Shown: piece after piece, positions 41,142 through 53,834 of the stretch
How positions within the stretch are numbered: position 1 is the first letter of the stretch
Layout: each line of letters begins with the position of its first letter
Origin: Plectrocnemia conspersa
Lineage: Eukaryota; Arthropoda; Insecta; Trichoptera; Polycentropodidae
Direction of reading: 5' to 3'
Length of the DNA: 64,000 nucleotides
NCBI GenBank assembly: GCA_009617715.1
Contig: VTFK01000002.1
Span: 558,001 to 622,000, forward strand
Notes under the pieces: generated by a model
The model's database searches: none
What the model was told of the DNA's origin: nothing
The model's input: only the letters and a program-made list of their open reading frames with translations
Program-made: the position numbers and the translations under genes

Positions 41142-41935
41142 TTATAATTTATTTCTATATGTATGAAGGTGTTTTTTATTCCATTTATGAAACCCGTTAT
41201 ATTTTTTGTTTTTGGTTTCTTGGAAGACTATTATATATAAATCAAAACCTCCGTACATAATTCCCCAAGCCGTACTCGTTTTCTTATACTTAATTATCTT
41301 TAAATTTTCTCTATTTCTAGTATTATATTTATGTACATCTTTATATCTTATTAAATACTTATTAAAATATTCTGGTAACATATTATTTTCTAACTTATAT
41401 ATAAATACTAAAACGTTCATACTCAATATTTCTTGAACATTTAACCATTCTAATCTATCAATCATACTTTTACAATAAGTTAATCTATTTTTATTTAAGA
41501 TTACTCTCATTGCCCAATTTTGTAATTTTTGCAACATTTGTTTGTCTAATTTACTTAACATATTTAATAGTGTTGCACAATAATTAAAATGGGGCAATAT
41601 TATACTATTGTAATTTTTTTTTTTGTATTTATACTTAATATATTTCTTAATCTAGATAATAAACCTATTTTTCTACTAATTTTTTTAATATGTAATTACA
41701 ATGTTCTTTAAAATTTAATTTTGTATCAACAATTACTCCTAAATATTTTATAGTATCCACTATTTCTATACTAGAGTTATTTATTACTATTTTGGTACTA
41801 TTATCTAACACATTTTTATAATTAATAAACATACATTTAGTTTTATTCTCATTTAATTTAAGTACAGTATTCTTTAACCATATTTCTAATATACTAATAC
41901 ATAAAAATACAGATTGATTTTAACAAATATAAGTT
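41142..41935 (-). mobile_element. CR1-like LINE reverse transcriptase C-terminal fragment
   Basis: The minus strand reads NENKTKCMFINYKNV, then IVDTIKYLGVIVDTKLNFK (the YLGV..D..L.F block), a frame shift, and an intact 151-codon frame (41597-41142) with PHFNYCATLL, LQKLQNWAMRVIL, WLNVQEILSMNVLVFIYKL, LPEYF and YNTRNREN. This order is the thumb/C-terminal region of CR1-group LINEs. It has few lesions, so it is the youngest-looking retroelement here. The 5' part, with the RT catalytic core, is missing. Confidence 0.8.
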
Positions 41936-41939
41936 GGAA

Positions 41940-43250
41940 TTGCTCACAGAAATAATTAAACCATTGTTGCTAATTAAGTTAGCTGTGTTTTTAAAATGCA
42001 AATTTGTTCAGCGTGAATATCACAGTGAAGTTTATGCTTGTTACAAATTTTATCTTTTGAATCAGAGAGTTGCACTGAGCAGTGAATTCTAAGAAACATT
42101 AATTTTGCAAACACAACAACCAAATATAAAAAATAAAATTATCAAATAATGATAGCAAAATTATGGATATGAGAGAAATTAAGAATGACGTAAAAGTTGA
42201 AACAGTTAATAAAGGAAAAGTTTCAAAAAAGTATTAAATATTAAAAAACAATTGTTTTAGAAACCTCAAGCCACTAACAATAATTGGAAAATTTAGAACA
42301 AGCAGTAAACGAAGAAACGATATATTTTTATAGAAGAAAAAGTAGAATGAAATTATTTGTAATCAGAAGAATTCAGCAGACTAGTATAAAGTTAGAGAGA
42401 ACTTTTTACTGCAGCAGGGAAAATCTGTACTAAAAATAAAATCAGTCTAAATGACGACACATTAAACATGTAATGGTTTTTAAATACACGTTTTAATTCC
42501 TTCTCTGTTAGACAATTATTTAAATATATATGTATGTAAAATAAATAACCTTTTGTATAATATTATATATAAACTGTTATATATTCATAGGTATATTAGT
42601 TTACTTTTTCACAATTAACAATTTTTGTAAAAAAAAAACTGTTTTTTTAATTTGTTGTTTTATAGAATATTAATATTTATTTTTTAAAACCTTCATAATT
42701 ACCGGTGAACCGGTATTAACTATACCAATAATGCTTTTTATGGTAATTTTACATGCACTAATATTTACTTTATTCAGTAATTGTTTAAATAAATTTTGAA
42801 CATAGTAACGTAAACCGCTCTTTAAGTTTTACTTAATCGCTTAACTAAATAAAAATAATCAGTTTATCTGGATCAAACTATTAAACCGTTATACTTGTAA
42901 TTATTAAGTAAGTCAAGAACTCGAGAAATTTAATCACTTGTTCCCAACTTTAAGTTCACATTAACTTCATTGTTTAAAAAACAAACAGAATCAGTGTTTT
43001 TTTTTGCACAAAAGACGAAAAAAACTTTGTACTTTCAAACAGTCATTGTAAACACTCAATCATCGATCGATCGCATTTTAATTTTAGATAAAGGTGTTGT
43101 ATTATATTGCTAGACTAACTAAAACTACCTAAATATGTTTAGAATAAGTATCTCACACTTATAGACAAGACTGTATATATATAGATTATAAATATGATTT
43201 TTTTCATCAAAAAGGATCGTATAATTTTATATTAAACCGATTTAGAAACA
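41940..43250. other. AT-rich DNA with an ACCGG cluster
   Basis: TTACCGGTGAACCGGTATTA at about 42703 is the possible right partner of the 40.38 kb sequence. No gene seen. Confidence 0.45.
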
Positions 43251-43254
43251 CACA

Positions 43255-43670
43255 TTCCAGCCGATGGCTTCTCGATAGTTTTCGGAACGCGTCCTAGGCG
43301 GGGCCTTAGTACGTGTGCACGTCTAACAACACACGTGACGACGTGAAAGCTTTAATCTGGCCGTTAGCTGGCAGCGCTATTGTGTTCCATTTTCGTTTGT
43401 TCGACGTGGCCTCTACCCCAAATAGTACCGCAACGCGCCAGCGCTTCTCAAGTTTTTCATTCTCAAAATCTCACCCCTCAACCGATAGATAGATCTTTCG
43501 TGGAGTCGAGATTTTCACTTCCCTTCGTTTACTTTGCTCGCTTCCGAGTGCTCTTTCGGAAAGAAAGAAAACATAATATTTCAACGGGAGCTTTTTTATG
43601 GTCCTTTCTGACGTTATATTTACACGTTCGTCTGCGAAAAGGACCAACAGTTGGCTGTGACTAGAGTGTG
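43255..43670. promoter_or_regulatory. CpG-rich island, candidate promoter or 5' exon
   Basis: The most GC-rich noncoding block in this part: GCGTCCTAGGCGGGGCC (about 43290), an E-box CACGTG (about 43333), and CGCAACGCGCCAGCGCTTC (about 43429). Overlapping open frames of about 100 codons exist on both strands but neither looks like a known protein. It ends abruptly at the inverted repeat. It may be an upstream promoter or first exon of the minus-strand receptor, which is unproven. Confidence 0.35.
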
Positions 43671-43832
43671 GCTTTGGACGAGGGTTTTTATGACATGATA
43701 TCGGACTAAAGGGAGGTAAATGGCTAATATTATGTTTCATTTCTAGGACGTATAAGTCGGATAAACTGTCAATTACATCAGGTAGTTGCATATGTGTAAT
43801 TGATATGTGTTAGCATAGTAACATAAACATAT
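43671..43832 (+). repeat. Left arm of a 2.65-kb inverted repeat pair
   Basis: It starts GCTTTGGACGAGGGTTTTTA and is about 95% identical in inverted orientation to 46167-46317, apart from indels of 8 and 4 bases. Weaker homology continues inward to about 43925. The outer edge is sharp. Confidence 0.85.
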
Positions 43833-44114
43833 CTAATATCTGAAAGACCTTTTTTTTATTTATATTGTGTCTGAGAGATCGGATTTAGTGATTATGTTCA
43901 GTCCTAATCGTTTTCATAGTACTTCTAAATTCCAAAATGTATACTTTGACAATGTTAAGATCATATGAAAAGCTACCAGTTGTCTAGTTATAATGCCTTA
44001 AATTCTCTGAATTTAAATAGATAATAGAAACTACAGTGCAATTTTAATACAGTACATACACACCATATTCCTGAGGGATTTCAGAAAAAAATATTTACAA
44101 TCTATGTATCTATA

Positions 44115-45015
44115 CATAAATAATTAGTATTTTGTTGACATGTACAGAGACTTGTTGTACATTAGTAACTTGTTTCTCCAGTGTCATAAGAGATCTTCTT
44201 CTCATCATCCAGTGCATTTTTCGAAGTTAAATTCCAAGTTGTTTCCTTTTAGTAAAGATATGTTTCCACCATCTGAGCCTTCTATCCATATATACTCCCA
44301 AATATCACCTATTCTTTTTATTGAAATATTTGACCGTTTAACGAAACATTTGGACAGGTCTTTTTATTCGATGTAAACGTTACATGCGTTGATTTTGTCA
44401 TCTTTACTTCCATTCTCTAAACTTTCATTCATTGTTCACAGCTGTATCGTCTGCAAATATCGCCATTGTTGCTGAACCTATCTTTGGAAGATCAGCTATA
44501 TATATATTAGGTAGAGTACCGGTCCCAATACACTTCTCTGTGGAACTCCGGATTTGATTTCTTTCAGCTTCCTGCACTACGCGTTAACTTTCACGAGAAA
44601 GTGTCTTTCTCTTATGTAGGATTCTAATATTTCATAAACTTTCTTCGGCGGGTTTACTTTTATCTTATAAATCAGTCCATCGTGCCTGACTTTGTCAAAA
44701 ACCTGACTGACATCTATAAACGCAGCGGTGCAGTACTATTTGCCCTCAAAATCATTGCTGATTTTTTTTAAATCATATGGACTTGCTCTATAGTCCGGTG
44801 GTGATTTATGAATCCAACTTGATGATCTAAAATAATTCTTGTCTCTTCAATTATTGCGTTTATTCGTTGAAGTAATAGTTTTTCTTATATTTTGAGAACA
44901 CAGGTCTATACGACGTTTTTTTTTCTTGGTTTTACTATCAATACTATATCTGCTACTTTTCAAAACGAAGGAATTTATTTCAGCCTTATTGTGGCATTAT
45001 ATATTATTGTGATAA
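44115..45015 (-). mobile_element. Jockey-type LINE reverse transcriptase relic
   Basis: Motifs in order on the minus strand: SFxKVADIVLIVKPRKK (about 44980), IIEETRIILDHQVGF with IEQVHM (about 44850-44770), CTAAFIDVSQVFDKV (about 44735-44690; family form AFLDISQAFDKVWH), SGVPQRSVLGPVLYLIYIADLP (about 44555-44490; the family GVPQGSVLGP block with G changed to R), IFADDTAV with the catalytic ADD (about 44462-44440) and KRKQLGIQLRKMHWMMRR (about 44240). It has stops and frame shifts and is truncated at both ends. Unusually, the FADD catalytic box is intact. Confidence 0.85.
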
Positions 45016-45109
45016 TTTTCATTTAGTTATTTTCCTGATATTAAGTTTTATTGATGTTAGGATGTTAGCACAATTTTTGAATCGCAAAATAAAATATGGA
45101 TTTTTATAC

Positions 45110-45450
45110 CGAATAGGAGAAACAAAATTATTAACGAATCAAAAGGTCTATACCAAATTTATTGTGGTAGTAACGACACAATTTACGTTGGTCAGACAAA
45201 CCGTAGGGTTGCAAAAATAAAATAGAACATAGAAACGTGATTAAATACTTTGTTAAAAAATCAACATTAGCAAACCACACTTATATAAATTTTGATAAAA
45301 GCACAACTTTAGGCAAAATTAAAACCCAATTGTAAAAAGTTATAGAGTAGCAGTTGAAATCGAAATAAAAATAGCACTAAATAAAAGAGACGACGCGACA
45401 ACACTTTTAAATACCTGGTTAACGGTTTTAAACCAAGCTTAATAAGATTT
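45110..45450 (+). mobile_element. Penelope-like element GIY-YIG endonuclease relic
   Basis: GLYQIYCGSNDTIYVGQTNR (45145-45204) carries the GIY (GLY) and YIG (YVG) motifs and the conserved Arg of the GIY-YIG nuclease that PLEs carry after their reverse transcriptase. Downstream LANHTYINFDKSTTLGKIK and a late TKE/KRDDA-like stretch keep the family order but in shifted frames with stops. No RT is attached. It is followed at 45651-45678 by a TTTG-repeat run. Confidence 0.75.
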
Positions 45451-45650
45451 TAACAAAATTTCCACTTAACTTAGCTTATACTTTTAGATGTAAGCGCTTG
45501 TATAACGCACCTTATATTTCTCGCAACTCATTTGCCGACGCGACGTTTCGACCACCGATCTTGGATGTAATCTGGACCTTATCTTAGCCGCCGCAGACTT
45601 TTTAGCTACGTCGTCTTTGATTCGATCTTGTAATTTTAAATTTTTCTTAT

Positions 45651-45678
45651 TTGTTTATTTGTTTGTTTGTTTGTTTCT
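45651..45678. repeat. (TTTG)n microsatellite-like run
   Basis: Short TTTG/TTTA repeat after the PLE endonuclease relic, perhaps the element's 3' tail. Confidence 0.7.
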
Positions 45679-46166
45679 AAGGGCATTATTTTTAAATTAG
45701 TATGTGTAAATGTATTTATATTTGTATAAATTTTGTTTAGCTTAGTATTCGATAGAATGATTTCTATCTTATTTTAAGATTCAAACCTATTTTAACATCC
45801 TCTTTGGTAAGTAATCGCCTATTTTTTATTTAATCCCTCGAGAATATTCTATACTCGTATGTAAAATACCATTAAAATTGCGCTGTAGATATATATTTAG
45901 ATTCAGGGAATTTATTAATCATAACTAGGTAACTAGTAGCTTTTCATTTGACCTATATACTGTTTGGGTAAAGTAAACGGGTTGTAATTTGATACGAAGT
46001 ATTATGCTCAGAGTTCCCATAAATTCAGAAATACCCCGAAAATATTAAGACTAAAAATAATTAATATATCTGATCTCTCAAACACAATGGAAATAGAAAA
46101 AATCTTTTATAAATTAGTCATCGATTTATATTACTGGTCAATCGTGCTGGTATGATACTATATACA

Positions 46167-46317
46167 TATATGTTTATGTTATTATGCTAACACATATCAA
46201 TTACATGCAACTACCTTATGTAATTGACAGTTTATCTGACTTATACGTCCTAGAAATAAAACATAATATGAGCCATTTACCTCCCTTTATCATGTCATAA
46301 AAACCCTCGTCCAAAGC
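46167..46317 (-). repeat. Right arm of the 2.65-kb inverted repeat pair
   Basis: The reverse complement starts GCTTTGGACGAGGG, as in the left arm. Inward homology continues in patches to about 46025. Flanking bases show no obvious target-site duplication. Confidence 0.85.
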
Positions 46318-46319
46318 TT

Positions 46320-49300
46320 CTTATTATATCATTTTAATTTCAATCGAGCATCAAAGGTTATGTTATACTAAATTTTCCATTTTTTCTTCATCTTGATATT
46401 TCTTACAAAGAAATATCGTGAGAAGAATTTTATTAAAATCAAAGCTATGTCGTGCATAGTGACAAATATTGATTGGAAGCTGTAGTAATAGCTCAAAATT
46501 ATTAAAATTAATCACTGATTTACAAGCTTTGAATTCAGTTTGATGTATTACTACTCAATTAGTAGTTTCTAATTTTGTTTACGTTGTTGTTTAACGCTTA
46601 TTAATAATATTACAATTAAATATTAACAATAATTAAACCGTTTTGTATTGATTAATTTAAAATGAACCGATTATAGAATGCATATAAACTTATGCTATAA
46701 TGTACATTTATAAAAATATCAAGAATATTAAAGATATTTTTTTAAGAACTCTAAAAAAATCTTTACTTGTTACATTAGTAATCAGCAAACGTCAAAATGT
46801 GAACATAGTAATTAATTCAATGTGAATAATTCAATATTTTAATTTATCGTCCGCCAATTTAAATATATTATGAAGGATTTTTTGTGTTGAAATTTTAATA
46901 CGATAAAGTTATATTTTAAAAAAAAGGTTAACGAAAAAAATCGACTTTTGGGCAAATAACATTTTATATTTATTAATTTTTATTGTTTTTTTCATTCATC
47001 CACACGCTGAACGCAAAATTTATTTGATATTTATAAAATAAATATTCATTCAGTAGTATCTGTGCTAATATAATTATATCGTTGGATTTATATTATTCAA
47101 TTTGCGCGAATCTTTTGAAGATATAATTAAGTTTACTCATGAAATTGAGTTTAAATCCTTTCGAAGATACTGGCGATGAAAAAAATATTTTATGAGTTAT
47201 CGTAATTGAAATTACCTGGAATGTCAAAAATAAAATTAAGACATTTAAATAATATATTAATTTTTGCAGTATTTATTGAATTATTAAATATACATTTATA
47301 TCATATTATTTTATTTTGATAAGCTTTTAGGCAAAAAAAGGCGCTTTTTTTATAAAACATCAATCAATGTCAATTTATACTTGTAAGTGTTAATAATACT
47401 ATTCAATACTGTTTTTAATAAATTGCCTTTGCCTTATTAATTTTATTTGCAGTAATATAAATTATATTATTAATTGAAACTATACAATTTAAATGTAAAA
47501 TAAATGTAACTACACAAATGTTATAAATATATTGGCTTTTAATTTGTTTTCAAATACATGTTTTTTATTGTATCAAAAATTTTATAAAATTGTGCTAATT
47601 GTATTCATTCTTTTTTATTTTTTTAATTTTTCTGCAAACGATGAATAATATCATATAAAAATTTTACTAATTTTAAAGTGTGTTTTTTAAAAAATTAAAT
47701 ATTATTTTAATTTATTTTTTTATATTATATAAATATTGCTTCCTTGCTCCTCTGTAATTTTAGAACTTTATATTAGTTTAAATAAACTATATATGTATGT
47801 ATCAACTAATCATTTATTTATATTTCAATTATAAGGCTTATATATTAAAGTAACCGTAATTAAATTTCTTTAAACATTTCTCACTTTTCTTGCATACAAC
47901 TTAAAGGTTTCCTATAACCCAATCATTCAATAGCTGCTTTATAAAAAACATTTTAAATCTTTGCATTGATTTTTCTTAAATAGTTTATCAGCAAAAACGA
48001 ATGGCCTTTACCTAATTTTTAATCATAAACGTCATTTATTTTTTGCTTTAAATTCACAAAAATAAAGCTAAAACACCATACGTTTAATTAGGTAAAAAAT
48101 ATGCTAACATTTTTTCTACCCTTGTAATTTACGAATAATCCTTTTATTTTAAATATTCTAAATGAATAACAACTAGATATTTTACAGCGATTAGCTTTTT
48201 AAAAAAGCCTTTCCAGAAAAATATATATTATGATACAATGAAAAAATATGTTTAAACATTAGACAGCCTGTTCTAAAATGAATATTAGACATACAGACAG
48301 GGAGAAACTTAATTTATTTATATTAGGAGAATAAAGTTTTATTCGTAATAATTTTGCCTCGTGCTCAGCTTATTTATATAACTTAAACGTATATAAATGA
48401 TTTTTTCGGTGATGTCAGCGTCAATCCGACTTGTCAAACGATGAAAGTGCCAAAAACCATAACCGTCTCGTTATCTATATTTGCAAGACCCATTTGTTTC
48501 GCCCTGGCCAATTTTAATAACTCAGATGAGTATGATTAATTGTTTTGTGCTAGAATTTGTCACAAATTTCCATTTAACAATAATATACAAAAACTTTGTT
48601 GAATAATTTTACATTTGCATGCAAATTCGACTGCGAACACCGCAAGCAATAAATATTATATTAGTATGTATCTTTATTCTGAATCTGAATATTATAAATG
48701 TAAATTCAAGATTATATTATTTATAAGAATAAATTCCTATAAAAGTATAAAATTGTAGTTGTGAAGTATGTAATATATTATAGAAAAATATATATTTGAA
48801 CTAATGCAAAAAATCCAGAAGATAAATGGACGAAGCGTGCCTTTTAACTCACGTTTTCAAATATACCAATTTTATTAATATTATATCTTCAGCTGAAAAA
48901 CTGTTAGCGTGGGTCATATTTTTATTTGGTTTGCCAAAATTGATTTGCTTTTTTATTAATAACTAGTTTTTTTAATTGTTTTATATGTGAATCGCCCACT
49001 TGAAGATTTTAAGCTGACATTTAAGTTAGTAATTAAGAATGATCAGCACAACATACTAAACACACTAAAATAATTAGTTCAAATTCAACATGAACTCCAT
49101 TTCTAATAAATGTCTATCGGCATTTTAGATTAAGGCTTTGAAACTACTAATTATAAAATTTGTGTTTGCTAATTATATAATACCATCGTAATAATAATCA
49201 ATCGGCCAAAAATAAATAATTAATATTTTAAATACCCTTGACATAAATAGGCAAACATTGTTCTTAGTTAAAAATTAACTATTATAAAATCCAATGAGAA

Positions 49301-52300
49301 AACCTGTCATTCTTTATTTTTTTTCGATCATTATTATTTTTAAATTAACCTCTATAATAAAGTTTTCCATTGTAATTAAAAATGTAAGTATATTACCATG
49401 AGGCTCTATAAACTATTTATTAAGTAATAAACTAATTTAACTAATATAAATATCTTAACTAAGTCATAAAAAATATGTGTAAAAATTAAATAACATTTTG
49501 CTCTTTCAATACGTCATTTTTTACATAAAATTTATATATTTTTGTCATCTATAATGGTTCAAGGAAAGTTTTCCGACTGCAATTCACCGACGGAAAATTC
49601 ATCGACTTGTAAATTTCACCGATTCTAAAATGGATCGCCAATGATTTATTTATTAAAAACGTAAGTTAACGAATTAAATTTCTTAGTTTGTCATTTTACA
49701 CGTCAAATACATATGAAATTTATCCATTTAATATACACATCGATCTGATTTCAGTGAAATTTTGAAACGAAGATAAAATAAGAGTCTCGTATATTTCATC
49801 TACAGTCGATTAAAAATTTTTATCGTTGCCATAATTTTTTTCTTAAGTTTTTAAATTGTATTTTTTACACTTTTATTATTTAAGCAACTCTTTGGCAAAG
49901 TCTTAGCCTTAAATAGTATTTTCTAAAAAGCTTTATATTTTGTAAAGATATATAACAATAAATAAAAATTAAATATAATTAAAGCACAACTGAATAAACA
50001 ACTAAGCTTATGTATTAATATAATAATAATCATAAGCAAATTATTTTAAAATAAAATACACAATTATTATATAAAAAACGTATCTATAGCTGATACTAAA
50101 ATATTAATATGTTACGATCATATTTATCGTTAATATAATTATGAATTATTTTATCTTTACTTTATATTCAATAATTATAACTAAACTATTATTAAAGTAA
50201 AAAAATATGTTTAAAAGTAATTTTGAACTTTCTAAAGATACTAGAAAATTAACAATATTTTTTATAATCTTCACAGATTTTTAATCTTAATAGCTAATAA
50301 TAATATTATCTTTAAATACTTTTTATTTAAATACGCATTCAGATAACATACTATTTAAAAAATACTTATAAAAACAAGTTTGCATAATCCTTATAATGAA
50401 TGAATAATTTACATAAAATAAAAATATATTTTTGTCAAAAATATTTAATGAAGTAATTCCCTTATTGGACTATAAAATTTGCTTAAACGAAAAAAACTAA
50501 AACGAGAGAAGTTTTAAAGGCAGTATAATTTAGCTTTATGTTTTAAAACTTAGAATTCCCTAAAACTTTTAAGTAAAATAATCGATTTAAGCCAGCAGTA
50601 ATTTTATATGATCTGTTTTTATATATATAATGTTTTCGCATATTATGTAGTTTTTTCGTAAAGCAATTAAACACACGTAATTATTATTTTATTAGTACAT
50701 TCACCTTATCACATTTTCATCAAATCTGTTTATTTTATTTAATTAGCTATATATACCAATGCATTATATTATCAAGAAGAAATAATTACAAAATGGTTTC
50801 ACATTATTGTTTATTTAAATATGGTATAAAATTGGGAAAGCGTACAGCATATCGTCTTAAGCCAACGGCATTTGAGTTGACAGAAATTTATAATAAACTA
50901 GCGATATAAATCTATGTAAGAAGAAAAGTACTAGGTTAATTTAAATGACAAATACACTTATTATTTTAAGATAACCAAACATAAGAAAATACCTTTGCAT
51001 GTTACATTCAAATATTCAGACGCAATTTAACTGCAGCGCTATAACTAATCACACAAATTCCAGTGCCGCTTAAATCACGGAATTGCTAAAGAAAATCAAG
51101 AATCTCTTATTTTTTTGTCAATATATACTTCTTAGTTCTGACTCGAGAATATAACTTAAGTTCACAACCAGTGAAGCTCACGCTTAATCGTCACAGACAA
51201 TTCAGTATAAGGCTAGACCTTCAGGCCGATACTATTGAAGTAGATAATTAAATTTGGTCCAGCAGGGCCGTCTCATTGAATCAAGCTACATGGATTACGT
51301 AACAATAATTAATGATTTTCGTAATTTTAAATCAAATTAATTTAAGCAAATATATTAGTTTATTAGTCAGTTTTACTATTTTTTATATAAAACTTAATAT
51401 GATATATAAATTTTAATTTAAATTATTTACTTTATTGATTTTTTTCGTAGTTAAATAATTATATTTATAATAAAAAAATATTTGTAATGCTCTTTTTTTA
51501 AGCTTGTTATTATTATTTAAAGATTTTAAATAATAAAATAATCATGTTATATTTTTAGAGTGATATAAATTTACCACTAAATTTAACGTTCTCATTTTTT
51601 ATTACAAAATGTATTTTACTGAAAATGGCTAGTCATCAAGTACAATATCCTTTCAATATTATCTCAATACTTTATAATTTCTACTAAGGTTTGCCAAAAC
51701 CGCAAATATTTATTTTTAGATTCATAGTGCGTGTCATGAAAATCTATACAAACTTTAATAAAGGTTATCCGCTGACATTTTCATATTTAGACCATTCTTT
51801 AAAAATATAGCAATATTGCTGAGAATGCCAGAGCAGCCTTGCATGAAAATGTTTTTGATAAATCTGTGTTTAAAGTGTGTATACATCATTATGGAACACT
51901 CTGCGCAAATTGTATAGAAAGTATACGTCTCTTCTTTTCTAGGATGAGCTAGATAAGGTTCGCATGTTTTTATGCATTGTAACAGGCGTTGTTGTGACAG
52001 TGGAAAAAGACAGTTTTAAAATGAGCTATAGTTCTAAAAATGTGCATAAACAACACCTAGAGAACGAAGAAAACATATAGCGTGTATGGTATACTTTATA
52101 TTTTCAATTTGCAGGGATATATTTATTAAATATATAATATAAAGTAACACAAATGGAAAGGTATAACTTTATTGCATTGTGTGGCTTAAACGTATTTCTC
52201 GCTCAATAAATTCGCAATTCAACAATGAAACTCGTGAATTCATACAAGGTTGACATTGTTACAAAAAAACGTATCTCTGAAATGTAATAATTTCATTTTA

Positions 52301-53440
52301 ATTATCAAATATACTTTTAGATACGTTTAATGTATATAATAGGTATTTTAAATATTTTAATTAAATAAGATATAAATAATAATATAACAAGAAATATTCG
52401 ATAAACACGTCAACTTAAAAAGCGTGCTTAATTGGAATATGTTTCACCTTATACACATTATGTTATTATATCAGACTTTTATACATAAAATATAGAACAA
52501 AATAAATAAATAAAAATTATTTATTTTTTTAATTATAAAATAATATTTATTTTTTTCATAATAAAAAATGTATAAGATAATGTTATGGTAAAAAGATTAA
52601 ATTAAGCAGTATTAAAAAATAGTATAATATAAAACGAAAAAAATATTCAGTCATTTCTAATTAAGTTAAATCTTTCTTATATATTTCACTGATAGATTTT
52701 TAAGCTTATTTATTTAATTTAGTTAAAAATATACTTCCAATCAAAATTACCACGAGTGAGTCACAATGACTTATTTTAAATGATACATATGTACATATAT
52801 TTTTAAATTATTTGTTAAACAAATAGTGGTTTAAATAATCATAATAATTTATAATGAAATAAACAGAAATATTATTATATAAAACAATAAAACGATCTAA
52901 TGATATTTGTACCATTTTGGGTGTTGTCAAAATATGTTCCACTATTCATTAACATTTGCCTTAACATTAAGATCTAATTGAGCAAGACATATAACTTTAA
53001 TTAGCAGTACATAGATTATAAATATTCGACTATTTATTGATTACCTGATATACTACTAGAACAAATAATCTATTTATATATAAATTGTTGTGCTCAAATT
53101 CTACTTGTTTCTATTAAAATAATAAAAACAAAGTTCTTGAATAAGCAAAAAATTCTAATACTTAAAGGTATATAAGTAAATTTTAATTAAAAAATAATCA
53201 AAAAGAGAATCACTATGTGTAAGTCTAATATTGACTTTTCTATATACTCTCTGTGGACAAACTCATAACCACATCTATTCAATACCACAGCAGACTACAA
53301 ACTAAATTTTCTTGTACTACCCATCTACTCGATTGTTAATTATCAACTTCAATCTTTTTTTACATCCCTTACTTTCTCAACGTCAGTAAAATAAAAATAC
53401 GATTCTATATACATATATAAAAAGATATTCATAAATTTTC
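46320..53440. other. Long AT-rich desert
   Basis: About 7 kb of stop-rich A/T sequence with no recognised coding sequence or transposon. Slightly GC-richer patches at 48400-48520 and 51100-51300; a 14-bp palindrome lies at 48613-48626. Confidence 0.6.
48613..48626. promoter_or_regulatory. Palindromic double POU octamer ATTTGCATGCAAAT
   Basis: Perfect 14-base palindrome containing ATGCAAAT and its complement overlapping by two bases. POU-domain factors bind ATGCAAAT; dimer binding here is inference. Confidence 0.35.
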
Positions 53441-53444
53441 AATT

Positions 53445-53830
53445 GTTATTTTTCCCGCAACAACGAGTCGCCGAGTTGCAATTTCGTATAAATCGCCAGT
53501 TTCCAATTAAATTTCCAGCTCAGACCGTAGAAAAGCGAATGAAAAAACTCCATCACAATGGTGGAAGCTATAATTCAATCGACACATGTACCATAAACCG
53601 ATACCGATCACGATTGTAACCGTTAGAGGATTAAAATTCATCGTAGACGTCCGAACCCAATTACTGCTGAAAAGTTTCCACAAAGTCGTCTAGGGGCAAA
53701 ATCGAACCCCAAAGAACCACTCGCTACCTTGACGGTTGTCGCAAGCCTCGGCTTTTCCGACAAGCCCCTTAATATATTTTTTTCCTGTAATCTTTTGAAA
53801 CAACGCTTGACGTTTGTTTTATTCTAACGG
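53445..53830. promoter_or_regulatory. GC-richer island, candidate regulatory element
   Basis: About 385 bases with raised G+C and CpG words (ACAACGAGTCGCCGAG, CTCGGCTTTTCCGAC), flanked by very AT-rich DNA. No long open frame. Confidence 0.35.
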
Positions 53831-53834
53831 AGAA

